The notes: a model not told the origin generated them from the letters alone. A DNA stretch of 64,000 bases from JAHBXE01 sp044222195 (GCA_044222195.1 JBGANS010000005.1:124001-188000), one strand, 5' to 3'. Counted from the first letter of the stretch, positions 25,949 through 35,942 are shown. Translations and numbers: made by a program.

Positions 25949-27283
25949 GTGGACTCCCCGGAAATCCCCAAAATCCTCGCGCCCGAGGACCGCCAGCAGG
26001 AGCGGGAGTCGGTCACCCGCCTCGTCCGCGCCGTCTTCCTGGTCCTCTTCGTTACCGTCGCCTTCCTCACGGTCCTCGACGTTGAAGCCGACCCTGACTC
26101 CACCCGCGTCGGCGCTCTCGCCCTCAAGCGAGGCTGGTCGCTGGTCATCTGCTTCAGCGCCGCGCTGGTCGTCGGCGTCGTCCTCATCGAGGTCTTCGCC
26201 AAGAAGAAACGGATTTCCACCCTCACCTCGATCTTCCTCGGCCTGCTCGTTGCCCTCCTCGCCACCTACGCGCTGAGCCAGGTCATCGACCTGCTCGGCA
26301 CCGTCTACGACCTCAGCACACCCACCGGCAAGCGTCTCGTCTTCATCGCCAAGATCCTCGTCGGCATCACCCTCGCCTACCTCTGCACCGCCACCATCAT
26401 CCAGACGCAGGACGACTTCCGCCTCGTCATTCCCTACGTCGAGTTCGCCAAGCAAATTCGCGGGCCGCGACCCCTGCTGCTCGACTCTTCCGCCCTCATC
26501 GACGCCCGCATCGCTGATCTTGCCGACACCGGCATCGTCCAGCAACCCCTGGTCATCCCTCACTTCGTCGTCACCGAACTCCAGCTCCTGGCGGACTCTT
26601 CGGACAAGCTCAAACGCGCCCGCGGCCGGCGCGGCCTCGACATCATCGCCCGGCTCCAGCGATCCGCCACGCTCGACGTCTCGATCGATGAAACCCACCT
26701 CCACGGTAAGGCGGTAGACCAGATGCTTGTCGAGCTCGCGCGCCGCATGACGGGCATCGTCGTTTCCGTGGATTCAGGCCTCAACCGGATCGCAGGTATC
26801 CAGGGCGTCAAGGTCCTCAATCTCAACGATGTCGCCAACAGTCTCAAGCCCGCGCTGATCCCCGGCGAGCAGCTCTCCATCACGCTTGTCAAAGCGGGGG
26901 AGCAGGCCGGCCAGGGTGTGGGGTACCTCGAGGATGGCACCATGGTCGTCGCCGAAGATGGCGGCGACTACATCGGCGAACTGGTCACCCTCAACGTCAC
27001 CTCTTCCCTTCAGACCTCCGCCGGTCGGCTGCTTTTCGCGCGACTGGTCCGCCCCGATGTCCACGTTGATGAAGTTCGCCAGTCCCTGCCGGACGCTGTG
27101 GCCGACCCATCGCCTTCGGAAGCCGCCCAGGAGCCCGACGCCCTTCACGTGACCGATGCTCCCGACGCGCCGATCGATACGCCCGCCTCGACTCGGGTTG
27201 CACCGCCTACCGCGGCACGCGGCCCGTATCCACCCAAGCCCGCGAACAAGCGGGTCAACCCCGCCCGCAATCCGCGTCGATAG
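25949..27283 (+). CDS. PIN/TRAM domain membrane protein (YacL-like)
   Basis: Four hydrophobic helices (about residues 23-135, for example AVFLVLFVTVAFLTVL and IFLGLLVALLATYALS) are followed by a PIN domain with LLLDSSALIDARI, VTELQLLADSSD and VSVDSGLNRIA, and a TRAM-like end with VGYLEDGTMVVAEDG. This is the layout of Bacillus YacL and related PIN-TRAM proteins, presumed RNases. The start taken is GTG at 25949; there is no convincing Shine-Dalgarno, and the open frame upstream runs through the SRP RNA. The last 90 residues are a Pro/Ala-rich tail. Confidence 0.8.
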   Translation: MDSPEIPKILAPEDRQQERESVTRLVRAVFLVLFVTVAFLTVLDVEADPDSTRVGALALKRGWSLVICFSAALVVGVVLIEVFAKKKRISTLTSIFLGLLVALLATYALSQVIDLLGTVYDLSTPTGKRLVFIAKILVGITLAYLCTATIIQTQDDFRLVIPYVEFAKQIRGPRPLLLDSSALIDARIADLADTGIVQQPLVIPHFVVTELQLLADSSDKLKRARGRRGLDIIARLQRSATLDVSIDETHLHGKAVDQMLVELARRMTGIVVSVDSGLNRIAGIQGVKVLNLNDVANSLKPALIPGEQLSITLVKAGEQAGQGVGYLEDGTMVVAEDGGDYIGELVTLNVTSSLQTSAGRLLFARLVRPDVHVDEVRQSLPDAVADPSPSEAAQEPDALHVTDAPDAPIDTPASTRVAPPTAARGPYPPKPANKRVNPARNPRR

Positions 27284-27308
27284 GAAGCCCACTCGTCCGC
27301 GTCCCTTC

Positions 27309-27650
27309 TCACTCCGTCGGCTTCTGCCACCCGTAGTCCTTGTCCTTGCTGAGTGTCGCCGCGGCCTGGTTCGTGCAGCGCTTGCAGATGCACGCCTCCG
27401 GGTGCGCCGGACTCTGCCAGGCCTGGTCGCTGCGGTGTTCGAGGCACATCACGCACTTGTAGCCCTCGGGGGCATTGCCGCTCTTGCCCAGCATGACCAT
27501 CCGATACGCGACCGCGAGACAGTGGCCGCAGATGACGCTTCCCTGGTGCCCTTCGATCACGGGAAGGTCCTCGGTCCACTCGCGTCGGCAAAAGTCGCAC
27601 AGCACATCGGACATTTGCACGTTGTCAGGATCGGTCTCAGGCCTTCGCAT
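27309..27650 (-). CDS. zinc-ribbon hypothetical protein
   Basis: The 113-residue protein has paired cysteine motifs LCDFCRREW, VICGHC, CVMC and CICKRC, enough for two zinc sites. It begins one base after the stop of the upstream ABC exporter gene (TGACATG), so it is translated with it. The first zinc pair resembles the C4 finger at the start of ClpX, but there is no ATPase. Function unknown. Confidence 0.65.
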   Translation of the reverse strand: MRRPETDPDNVQMSDVLCDFCRREWTEDLPVIEGHQGSVICGHCLAVAYRMVMLGKSGNAPEGYKCVMCLEHRSDQAWQSPAHPEACICKRCTNQAAATLSKDKDYGWQKPTE

Positions 27651-27651
27651 G

Positions 27652-29484
27652 TCACGATCCCCGGAGCAGCTGATTCTGCGCGATGAGCCGGTACGTTTCG
27701 CACCGTTGCATGAGCTCGGCGTGTGTGCCCTGGTCCACCACGCGGCCCTGGTCCATCACCACGATGCAGTCCGCGTTGATCACGGTGCTCAGCCGGTGGG
27801 CGACGATCAGGCACGTCCGACCCGTCGAGAACTCCGCCACCGCTTCGGCGATCCGGGCCTCGCTGTCCGCGTCGATCATGCTCGTCGCCTCGTCGAGAAT
27901 CAGGATCGCCGGCTCGCGGAGCACGGCACGCGCGATCGCGATCCGCTGCCGCTGCCCGCCCGACAGCGTCAGCCCCTGCTCGCCCACCAGCGAGTCATAC
28001 CCCTGCGGCATCGCGGCAATGAAGTCGTGGGCCCGGGCTTTCTTCGCCGCGGCGACGATTCGCTCCTCCGTGGCGTCGTCAGCCCCATAGGCGATGTTCG
28101 CCCGGATGGACCGCCGGAACAGAACCGTCTCCTGCGTCACCACGCCGATCTGTCGGCGCAGACTGCGGACAGAAACCTCGCGTATGTCGCGCCCATCGAT
28201 GAAGATGCCCCCCGATCCCGCATCGGGGTCGAACAACCGCGGAACCAGGGCCAGCAGCGTCGTCTTGCCCGAGCCGTTGGGGCCCACCACGGCGACCCGT
28301 TGCCCGTGCGGGACTTTCAGGCTCACGTGGGAGAGCGCGGGCGTCGTCGCGCCGGGATAGGTCAGCGAGATGTCCTTGAACTCGATCGAGTCGTGGTGGC
28401 GGGAAAGTTTCGGGAGCAGCTTGCCGTGTCCGGGCTCCGGCGCCGCGTCCAGAAGCTCGCGAATCCGCGTCGCCGACGCCGACGACTGCTGGATGTCGTT
28501 GATGATCCCCGTCAGCGGCTTGAGCGAAGCACCCGCCGCAAAGAGCGCCGCAAAGGCCGTGATCAGGTCGCTCGGGTCCAGGCTCTTCTGGATCACGGCG
28601 TGCGCCGGGATGATGAACAGGCCGCCGAGCACGATCACCGACAGCGCCTCGACCAGCGGGCTCGAGATCGCTCGCGCCGTGCGGACCCGGAACATCATCC
28701 GCATGAAGTCCTTGTTGATCCGGTGAAAGCGCCCCGCCTCGTAACGCTCGGTCGTGTGGACCTTCACCACCCGCAGCCCCTGCAACGATTCCACCGCCGC
28801 GCTCAGCAGCCCCGCCTGCGACTGCATCGCCGACCGGGCCGCACGACGGATCCGCTTGCCCAACCTGCGGATGATCGTGTAGAACGCCGGCCCAAGCACG
28901 ATCGCGCCAAGGCTCATCCGCCACTCCACCACCAGGGCCGCCGCGAAGAACCCCACCCCCTTGAACACCTGCGAGACGGACTTGGAAATCAGTGAGGTCA
29001 GCCCCGATTCCAGCGCCGCCGTGTCGCCGACGATGCGGCTCACCGTATCGGCCGCCCCGCCCGTCACGACGCTCTTGAGCGGAAGCCGGATAACGCGGTG
29101 AAAGGTCTCCCGACGGATGTCGGCGATGGTCCGCTGGACGATGGTGAGGGACAGGAAGGCGTGCAGAAAGGTCAGCGTCGAACCCACAACCGTGAGCAGC
29201 CCCATGCCCAGCATGATCCAGACCACCGCGCTCATCCGGTCGGTCGGCAGCGCCGCGATCCACGACCCCGGGATGCGGCCGCCCACAAACCGGCTCGCGT
29301 TGAGTTTCGCGGCCAGTTCGGGCAACGTCGCCCCATTGGGCGACAGGATGTTTTCCAGCAGCGGCTTGATCCCGATGATCCCCGCCCCCAAGCTTCCAGC
29401 CGAGAGCGCAGCGCAGGCGATTCCCGCGATCAGCATCGCGCGGTACCGGAGCATCCGCTTGGCAAAGGGCCAGAAGTGACTCAT
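27652..29484 (-). CDS. MsbA-like ABC exporter (fused permease-ATPase)
   Basis: A six-helix ABC_membrane domain (residues 1-330, beginning MSHFWPFAKRMLRYRAML) is fused to an ATPase with Walker A GPNGSGKTT, the signature LSGGQRQRIAIARA, Walker B AILILDEATSMID and the H-loop IVAHRLST. The 610-residue length and the layout match the lipid A and lipid exporter group. The start was chosen at the MSHFWPF codon because the 350 codons open upstream are a shadow of the glycosyltransferase genes on the other strand. The nearby glycosyltransferases suggest a glycolipid substrate, as inference. Confidence 0.88.
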   Translation of the reverse strand: MSHFWPFAKRMLRYRAMLIAGIACAALSAGSLGAGIIGIKPLLENILSPNGATLPELAAKLNASRFVGGRIPGSWIAALPTDRMSAVVWIMLGMGLLTVVGSTLTFLHAFLSLTIVQRTIADIRRETFHRVIRLPLKSVVTGGAADTVSRIVGDTAALESGLTSLISKSVSQVFKGVGFFAAALVVEWRMSLGAIVLGPAFYTIIRRLGKRIRRAARSAMQSQAGLLSAAVESLQGLRVVKVHTTERYEAGRFHRINKDFMRMMFRVRTARAISSPLVEALSVIVLGGLFIIPAHAVIQKSLDPSDLITAFAALFAAGASLKPLTGIINDIQQSSASATRIRELLDAAPEPGHGKLLPKLSRHHDSIEFKDISLTYPGATTPALSHVSLKVPHGQRVAVVGPNGSGKTTLLALVPRLFDPDAGSGGIFIDGRDIREVSVRSLRRQIGVVTQETVLFRRSIRANIAYGADDATEERIVAAAKKARAHDFIAAMPQGYDSLVGEQGLTLSGGQRQRIAIARAVLREPAILILDEATSMIDADSEARIAEAVAEFSTGRTCLIVAHRLSTVINADCIVVMDQGRVVDQGTHAELMQRCETYRLIAQNQLLRGS

Positions 29485-29601
29485 GCAGGGAGGGAGTATC
29501 CCCCCGGGAGGGGGGCAGGACAAACGAGATCGAGGGATTGGCACTCTGGGGCCGTGGCGGGGGCGTGAATACCCTTCCGATGCTCCCCGCAGAACCTGCG
29601 C

Positions 29602-30477
29602 ATGACGAAACCGACGGTTACGGTCGTGATCCCCTGCTACAACCACGGCGCGTTCGTGCGGTGCGCGGTCGATTCCGCGCTCGCCCAGCACAAGGCCGAC
29701 GTGCGGGTCGTGATCGTCCAGGACGGCTCGACCGATGGAACAACTCCCGCCGCGTGTGATGCCTGCGCCGGCGATCGGGTGCGGGTCATCCACCAGGAGA
29801 ACCGCGGCCTCCCCGCCGCGAGAAACCGCGGCGCTTCGGGCGCGACCGGCGAGTTCCTCGTGTTCCTTGACGCCGACGACTGGATCGAGCCCGCCTTTGT
29901 CGACACGCTCGCCGCGGCACTTGCGGGCACTGGCCCGGAGGTCTCCCACGCCTATTGCCAGGAGCGACTGGTGGAGAAGGGCACCGGCGTATGGAAGGTG
30001 CCCGAGTGGGACCCGGTCCTGCTGCTCCTGACCAACCTCCACCCCGTCACCGCCCTCGTCAGGCGGGATCGGTTCGAAGCCGCGGGTGGCTTTGACGAGT
30101 CGATGCGTGGCGGGTACGAAGACTGGGAACTCTGGCTGCGGTTCCTTGAGCGCGGCTGGCGGGGTGTGCGGGTGCGCGAGCCGCTCTTTGTCTGGCGCCG
30201 CCACGGCCACTCGACCATGATCATGAACGTGATCCGCGACCACGAGTCGCTTTACGCCGGCCTGCGCCAACGCCACCCGAAGCTCTACCGGACCCACGCG
30301 ATCGAGCTCATCGTGCGGAGCAACGCCATCATGGGCCGTTGCGGGATGAACTGGCTGGACGAGAACGGCACCCCCATTAACCTCCGTGCGATGAAGCTGC
30401 AGCGCCGAATGTACGAGTCGATCGTGGCCGTCCGCGCTCAGCGACGGCTGCAGAAAATGCTGGGGGGCCGCGGATGA
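29602..30477 (+). CDS. family 2 glycosyltransferase (copy 1)
   Basis: The 291-residue enzyme has GT2 motifs: VTVVIPCYNHGAFV, VIVQDGSTDGT, ENRGLPAARNRGAS, FLDADDWIEP and GGYEDWELWLRF. It overlaps the following paralogue by ATGA. Catalysis would be transfer of a sugar from a nucleotide donor; the acceptor is unknown. The two neighbours are clearly duplicates (shared NRGLP-ARNRGASGAT-EFLVFLDADDWIEP). Confidence 0.88.
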   Translation: MTKPTVTVVIPCYNHGAFVRCAVDSALAQHKADVRVVIVQDGSTDGTTPAACDACAGDRVRVIHQENRGLPAARNRGASGATGEFLVFLDADDWIEPAFVDTLAAALAGTGPEVSHAYCQERLVEKGTGVWKVPEWDPVLLLLTNLHPVTALVRRDRFEAAGGFDESMRGGYEDWELWLRFLERGWRGVRVREPLFVWRRHGHSTMIMNVIRDHESLYAGLRQRHPKLYRTHAIELIVRSNAIMGRCGMNWLDENGTPINLRAMKLQRRMYESIVAVRAQRRLQKMLGGRG

Positions 30478-31511
30478 CCCTCTCGTCCGACAGCACCCTC
30501 GTGAGGCGTCGCGAGCCCGTGCAGGTGCCCGCCGTGGGACCGCCACGTCGGGATCGCGCCGGCGGGCCGCCCTACAGCGCCACCGTTGTTGTGCCGTGCT
30601 TTAACTACGGCCGCTTTGTCGGCGACGCCGTCGAATCCGCGCTCCGGCAGGAGGATGCGAGCGTCAGCGTCGTCGTCGTCAACGACGGGTCGACCGACGG
30701 CTCGTCCGCCGCCCGCTGCGACCGTTGCGCCTCGGACCGCGTGAAGGTGATTCACCAGGACAACCGTGGCCTGCCGGGAGCCAGAAACCGCGGCGCGTCG
30801 GGCGCGACCAGCGAGTTCCTCGTGTTCCTCGACGCCGACGACTGGATCGAGCCGACGTTTATCGCCCGGCTCGCCGAGGCCATCCGCGCGGGCGACGACG
30901 CCGACTCTCACGCCTACTCGCAGCAGCGGATGGTCGAGCCCTCCGGCTCATCCGTCTGGGCCGTGCCCGACTGGGACCCGGAGTTGCTCATGGTGACCAA
31001 CCTCCACCCCGTGACGGCCCTGGTCCGGCGCGAGCGATTCGAACACGTCGGCGGCTTCAGCGAGGACATGCGCGACGGCTACGAAGACTGGGACCTGTGG
31101 CTCAAGTTCGCGGCCCGGGGGTGGCGCGGCGTGCGGGTGCGCGAGCCCCTCTTCGCGTACCGGCGGCACAGCCGGGAGACCATGATCTGGAAAGCCGTCG
31201 CCCGGCACGAAGAAATCTACCGCCGCATCGTCGCCCGACACGCGCCCCTGTTTGAGGCCCGCGCCGACGCACTCATCGCCCGCATGAACATCATGCTCCG
31301 CCGCCACGACATGAACTGGATCGACGAGAGCGGCGACCCGATCAACCTGCTGGCCCTCGAGCGCCAGAGAGACGACTACGAAGCCATGGCGGCCGTGAAG
31401 GCCCACCGCGCGCTCCACGGCGTGATCGATGCCCTGCCCGGTCCACTCTCAGGTGCCGCGAGATCGACCCTCGGCGCGATCAAGCGCCTGCTGCCACCCG
31501 CCAAGCCTTGA
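30474..31511 (+). CDS. family 2 glycosyltransferase (copy 2)
   Basis: This 345-residue paralogue of the preceding gene keeps VVVNDGSTDGS, NRGLPGARNRGAS, FLDADDWIEP and DGYEDWDLWLKF. It differs by an N-terminal extension of about 35 residues (TLVRRREPVQVPAVGPPRRD) and a longer C-terminus. The ATGA overlap means coupled translation. Both could act in sequence on one glycan. Confidence 0.88.
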   Translation: MTLSSDSTLVRRREPVQVPAVGPPRRDRAGGPPYSATVVVPCFNYGRFVGDAVESALRQEDASVSVVVVNDGSTDGSSAARCDRCASDRVKVIHQDNRGLPGARNRGASGATSEFLVFLDADDWIEPTFIARLAEAIRAGDDADSHAYSQQRMVEPSGSSVWAVPDWDPELLMVTNLHPVTALVRRERFEHVGGFSEDMRDGYEDWDLWLKFAARGWRGVRVREPLFAYRRHSRETMIWKAVARHEEIYRRIVARHAPLFEARADALIARMNIMLRRHDMNWIDESGDPINLLALERQRDDYEAMAAVKAHRALHGVIDALPGPLSGAARSTLGAIKRLLPPAKP

Positions 31512-31552
31512 TCTGGTCTTGGTCTTGGCCTGTTCAGGCCGCGGCCCGGGCC

Positions 31553-33730
31553 CTACGGGGCGCCGAAGGAACTGTCGTCCGCAAAGAACGCCCGGACTCC
31601 GGAGGTCAGTGTCGGCCCAATGGTCGCGGAGTTGCCCGCGGGGTCGAGCCGCGTGAGCTGGGCGAAGATCGCCCCATCCTGGGCCGTTGCTCCGGACACG
31701 ATGTCGGCCGTGACCGAGACCGAATACGACCGGTACCTCGCATCGCTGTTGACCCGCTGCATCACCTCGGTCAGGTTTCGCACGGCGATGTCAATGCGGT
31801 GATTCGCCGCGAGACTGCCCGTGCCGCCCGCCGGCGTGATGATCTCTTCGCTCGTGCCATCGACGAAGTGGAACTTGAGATGGTACGTGACGCCGATGCC
31901 GGTCGCGGCGTACGGGTTGAAGATCGAAATAGTCTCCTGCCCTTGCGCGCCCGTGCTCCCGTCGGTGAACCCGCCGGCAAACTGGAGCTCCTTGGAGGAG
32001 AATGTCTGGAACGCGGCCTCAACGGCGTCGCTGCCCGCGGCCAGGCTGAAGTACGACACCGCGATGGGTTCGGCCGAGGAGCGGACCTTGTAGCGGATGG
32101 TGAAGTACTCGTCCCGGGGAAGCGCGCCGTTGAGCGTGGACACATCCCACCGGCGGAAGCGGACGTTGGTGCCGAGAGTCAGTGTGCCGTTGTTCGAGAA
32201 GATGGAGCCGTCGGACAGGATGAACTGGAAGTCGATGGTGACGGCGGTGGTGATGTTGGCGCCCGTGCGGGTCGCGGAGATGACCGTCTGACCGGAGGAG
32301 GAAATGTAAGCGCCGGGCAGGATGCCCTCGACATTGCCGTCGCCGATCACGCCCAGCTCCATCGAAGCCCGGGACGGGGCGGCCCGGTACTGGCTCAGGA
32401 CCGCGACGATCGGTTCGGCCGAGGTGACCCGGATGGAGATCAGCCCGTCGGGAAGGCCCGCGATCTGCGAAAGGTCAAGCCCGCCGCGCCGGTATGGCTG
32501 CATGATCTTCGAGAGCGTAACGGTCGTGCCGCTGTCGGAGAAAAAGGACACGGTGACGGTGTTGACAACGCTCGCCGTGTTCTCCCACACCACGTAGGAC
32601 GAGATGCCCGGACCCTTCTGGGCGCCCGCGAAGTTCCACTTCTTCAGCAGCGCGGCGTCAAAGGGCTCGGCCTGGAAGAAGCTCTCTGACGCCGTGGCGT
32701 TGAAGTCCTTGTGGATCAGCGTCCCGGAGACTTTGCTGGTCGAGCGGACGATGTAGGCGAACGGCGTGCCCGCCTTGACGAGGTTCAGGGAGGGCGTTCC
32801 GGCCTTGGATACCGTGAAGTCGAGGTGGGCCCCGGCGACAAGTGTGCCCGAAGAAATAACCACGTCGCGGGTCTTGGTCTCGTAGCGGCCGATGATCTGG
32901 TACAGGGCTGATGCCCCGGCGTTCTCGTTGACGAGGTCAACGGAAGACACGATTCGGCCGCTGCGGAATCCCTCGGGGAAGTAGATGGTCTGGTTGTAGA
33001 ACTCGGTCTGGTTCGGGGCCTTGATGACTTCCGCATCGATGATGCGGACGAGATCGGTGTTGGCCGGTCCGGAGAGCGGAACCTGCCCGAACGCATCGCC
33101 GCCCAGGAACGTGTTGAGGTCTCGAGTCGTGAAGTCCGCGATGGTCGTCACGATGTCCCACCCGCCGATGACCTTGCCGAAGACGGTGAAGCCGCCGTTC
33201 TGCGTATCCAGGTCTGGGTTGTCGACGAGGTTGAAGAAGAACTGGCATGTGGCGGAGTTGGGGTTGCCGCCGAGCTTCGCCATCGCCACGGTGCGGGCCA
33301 CGTTCTTGCGCGAGTCGCTGTATTCGTTGACGATCGCCGCGTCGGAGGTGACGGCCGAGTACTGAGGGCTGCTCGTCGGGTCGTCCACGAAGCCGCCGCC
33401 CTGGAGCACAAACCCGGAAATCATGCGGTGGAAGAACGTATTGTCGTAGCGCCCGCTGTTGACGTAGTTCAGGAAGTTGGCCGCCGTAACCGCGGCGGGG
33501 GGACCGCCCTTGTCGTAGAGCTCGATATCGATAAAGCCCTGCGTCGTTTGGAACCGAACCACCGTGTCGTTCGTGTTCTTCATCGCGCTCAGCGAGGGCA
33601 TCGTGCCGCCGAGGAAAGGGTCGGCGTACAGGGCGAGCCGCTGCTCGAGCCCTTCGAAAAGGGCGGTTTCGACCGGGCGCGCAGAACCGGCGCGGGCGCT
33701 GATGAGACGCTTGAGGAACCGAAACGCCAA
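31553..33730 (-). CDS. cyclophilin-type peptidyl-prolyl isomerase, large surface protein A
   Basis: The N-terminus (RPVETALFEGLEQRLALYAD) has a LExLExR-type pattern frequent in planctomycete exported proteins. Residues about 55-240 form a cyclophilin domain with FHRMISGFVLQGGGF, keeping the catalytic His-Arg and Gln, and CQFFFNL. The remaining 480 residues are beta-rich repeats, with YQIIGRYE, YRRGGLDLSQIAGLPDG and TISIFNPYA strands, shared with the neighbouring paralogue. It should fold proteins outside the cytoplasm or act on the envelope. It lies 40 bases downstream of the paralogue on the same strand. Confidence 0.8.
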   Translation of the reverse strand: MAFRFLKRLISARAGSARPVETALFEGLEQRLALYADPFLGGTMPSLSAMKNTNDTVVRFQTTQGFIDIELYDKGGPPAAVTAANFLNYVNSGRYDNTFFHRMISGFVLQGGGFVDDPTSSPQYSAVTSDAAIVNEYSDSRKNVARTVAMAKLGGNPNSATCQFFFNLVDNPDLDTQNGGFTVFGKVIGGWDIVTTIADFTTRDLNTFLGGDAFGQVPLSGPANTDLVRIIDAEVIKAPNQTEFYNQTIYFPEGFRSGRIVSSVDLVNENAGASALYQIIGRYETKTRDVVISSGTLVAGAHLDFTVSKAGTPSLNLVKAGTPFAYIVRSTSKVSGTLIHKDFNATASESFFQAEPFDAALLKKWNFAGAQKGPGISSYVVWENTASVVNTVTVSFFSDSGTTVTLSKIMQPYRRGGLDLSQIAGLPDGLISIRVTSAEPIVAVLSQYRAAPSRASMELGVIGDGNVEGILPGAYISSSGQTVISATRTGANITTAVTIDFQFILSDGSIFSNNGTLTLGTNVRFRRWDVSTLNGALPRDEYFTIRYKVRSSAEPIAVSYFSLAAGSDAVEAAFQTFSSKELQFAGGFTDGSTGAQGQETISIFNPYAATGIGVTYHLKFHFVDGTSEEIITPAGGTGSLAANHRIDIAVRNLTEVMQRVNSDARYRSYSVSVTADIVSGATAQDGAIFAQLTRLDPAGNSATIGPTLTSGVRAFFADDSSFGAP

Positions 33731-33770
33731 GGGACACCTCCTGGGGGCGGCGAAGTCGCCGTCCCGGGGA

Positions 33771-35942
33771 TTACGGGTTGAACTCGGGGTTGTCGAAGTA
33801 CACCACGGGCTTGGTGGGATCGATCGAGGACAGGGTGGTCAGGCTCTGGCCCCAGGTGTTGTGAATTCGCGTCAACTGGGCAACGACACCGCCGATGGGC
33901 ACCGGGATGGTGAACGCGGCCGAGATGACCTGAATGGAGTAGAACCGGAAAGACGGGTCGGAGCTGATCTTGTTCAGAATGTGCGGGAAGCTCGCGGCCT
34001 TCAGATCGGCCCGCTGCAGGGCGCCGAGGCTGAGGACCGAGGACTGCGGCGCGAAGAGCTGCGTTCCATCGGAGAACTGGAAGAGCAGCTGGTAGAAGAA
34101 GCTGACGCCGGCGTTGGCGTACGGATTGAAGACCGAGATCGTCTCGCTCATCCCGTTGGAACCGACCAGCGTGGGATCGGTGTAGCCGTCCGCGAAGAGG
34201 GCCGTGGCGTTGGAGTTGATCTGGAACGGCGTGGATACCTCGTCGCCCGCAATCTTGCTCCGGTAGCTCACCGAAACCGAGTTGACCGCTTGGCGCTCGG
34301 CGTACTGAACGGAGAAGTATGCGTCCCGAGGAAGACCAACGATCGCCGTCAGGTCCACAGACTGTCGCCGCGCGGCCTGAGTCAGCGTGACCGGACTCGG
34401 CGTGATCACCGTGCCATTCGTGAGGGTAATGGTGTAGTCCACGATGACGATGGCCGCGCCGCCGGGATAGAAGAAGTCGAGGTGAGCCTCGCCGCCCGTG
34501 GCGATGTAGGCGCCCGCGAGCGCTCCTTCGGTTCGGCCAAGGCCCTGAACGCCCTGGCTGGTAGCCCCGTCGGAGAGGCCGCCGCCGCCCGTCTTGTACT
34601 GGCTGACCGCAGCGGCAAAGGGGGTCTGGCACGTGATATAGATCGAGTACTCGCTGTCGGCAAGGCCGGCCACAAGATTGAGATTCAGGCCGCCGCGCCG
34701 AAAGGCTTCAAGCTGGATGGGAACATAGATCGCCGAGCCACCGGTGGGATAGATGAGAACGTTGATCGTGACGTTCTTGCCGTCGAGCTCTTCCACCAGC
34801 AGATAGGCCTGTTCGGTGGCGCTCTTTCTCGCGGAGGGGAAGTTGTAACGTGTGAACTGCGGCGAAGGAATCTGCGGCGTGACCAGGAAGTTCTCTCCCA
34901 GCGTGACGCCGCTGTCGCGATGATCGAGCGCAACGCCCGCCTTGCGGGTGGTCCGCACGTCAAAGGCGTATCCGACGCCGGAGCGGACGAGATTGAGACC
35001 GGGAAGAGCGCTGTCGTTGACCTTGAGGCTGAAGCGGGCGCCCGCGGCGATCTGGCCGGAGTTGAGCACCTGGTCGCGGTCGCCGTTCTCATAGTGAATG
35101 ATGATCTGGTAGTAGTTGATGTTGGACAGGTCTTCGTTGACGATGTCCACTCGCTCGGTCGTCGTGGCGCTGCGGAAACCCTCCGGATACACGTACGTAT
35201 TGGAGTAATACCCGGCCTGTCCCGCCGCCTTGATGGTCTCGATATCAAGGATCTTGACGAGCGTGGCCTCGGTCGGGCCGACGCCAGGGTTGAAGCCCGG
35301 ACGAACCGGGACGGTCGTGAACGGGCCGGTACCTGTCCCCAGGAAGGCCTGGTTGAGATTCTGCACCGCGTACCCGGAGATCGTCGTGACGATGTCCCAT
35401 CCCTGGATGACCTTCCCGAACACGGTGTACCCGCCGCTGGAGGTGTCGAGCGGGACATTGTCCTGGAGATTGATGATGAACTGGCTGTCCGCCTGTACGG
35501 AACTGATCGGCACCATCGAAATCGTGCGCTGCAGGTTCGAACGGCTGAACCCGTTGGCGATCGGGGCGTTGGGTGTGATCGTGGTGAGCGTGCCCGGAGT
35601 CCCGTCATCCCACTTGTAGCGCCCGGCCTGCAGGACCCCGTTGGTCATCGAATGGAAGAACTGCTCGTCGGTCTTGCCGCTCGTGATGTAGTTCCGGAAG
35701 TTCGCCGTCACGGACGGGACGAGAGCCTCAAAGAGCTCGATGTCGATCCGGCCCACGTTGGTGAGAATGCGGACGACCGAGTTGTTCCGGTCTTCGAGCT
35801 GTGTCAACGGAATGAACCCGGTCGCCATCGGCACCTGGTACAGCACCATCCGTTCCTCGAGCGATTCGAACATCCGCTCGGGCGCGGGAGCCTGGTGACG
35901 GCGAGAGCGACGCAACGACTTGGGGCTCAGGATCATCTTCAA
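33771..35942 (-). CDS. degenerate cyclophilin-domain surface protein B
   Basis: This 723-residue paralogue has the same layout as the preceding entry: an N-terminal ERMFESLEERMVLYQ sorting-like segment, a cyclophilin domain (about 50-230) and beta-rich repeats (YRRGGL equivalents FRRGGLNLNLVAGLAD, TISVFNPYANAG). In the active-site strand it reads FFHSMTNGVLQAG, so the catalytic Arg of FHR is Ser and the QGG becomes QAG. Isomerase activity is therefore doubtful, and a binding role is more likely. The start MKMILSPKSLRR is the first in frame and gives a basic N-terminus. Confidence 0.75.
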   Translation of the reverse strand: MKMILSPKSLRRSRRHQAPAPERMFESLEERMVLYQVPMATGFIPLTQLEDRNNSVVRILTNVGRIDIELFEALVPSVTANFRNYITSGKTDEQFFHSMTNGVLQAGRYKWDDGTPGTLTTITPNAPIANGFSRSNLQRTISMVPISSVQADSQFIINLQDNVPLDTSSGGYTVFGKVIQGWDIVTTISGYAVQNLNQAFLGTGTGPFTTVPVRPGFNPGVGPTEATLVKILDIETIKAAGQAGYYSNTYVYPEGFRSATTTERVDIVNEDLSNINYYQIIIHYENGDRDQVLNSGQIAAGARFSLKVNDSALPGLNLVRSGVGYAFDVRTTRKAGVALDHRDSGVTLGENFLVTPQIPSPQFTRYNFPSARKSATEQAYLLVEELDGKNVTINVLIYPTGGSAIYVPIQLEAFRRGGLNLNLVAGLADSEYSIYITCQTPFAAAVSQYKTGGGGLSDGATSQGVQGLGRTEGALAGAYIATGGEAHLDFFYPGGAAIVIVDYTITLTNGTVITPSPVTLTQAARRQSVDLTAIVGLPRDAYFSVQYAERQAVNSVSVSYRSKIAGDEVSTPFQINSNATALFADGYTDPTLVGSNGMSETISVFNPYANAGVSFFYQLLFQFSDGTQLFAPQSSVLSLGALQRADLKAASFPHILNKISSDPSFRFYSIQVISAAFTIPVPIGGVVAQLTRIHNTWGQSLTTLSSIDPTKPVVYFDNPEFNP

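Noticed and set aside
31508..32689. 393-codon open frame on the + strand
   Set aside because: It is the shadow of cyclophilin protein A; composition is Arg/Asp/Gly-rich without motifs.
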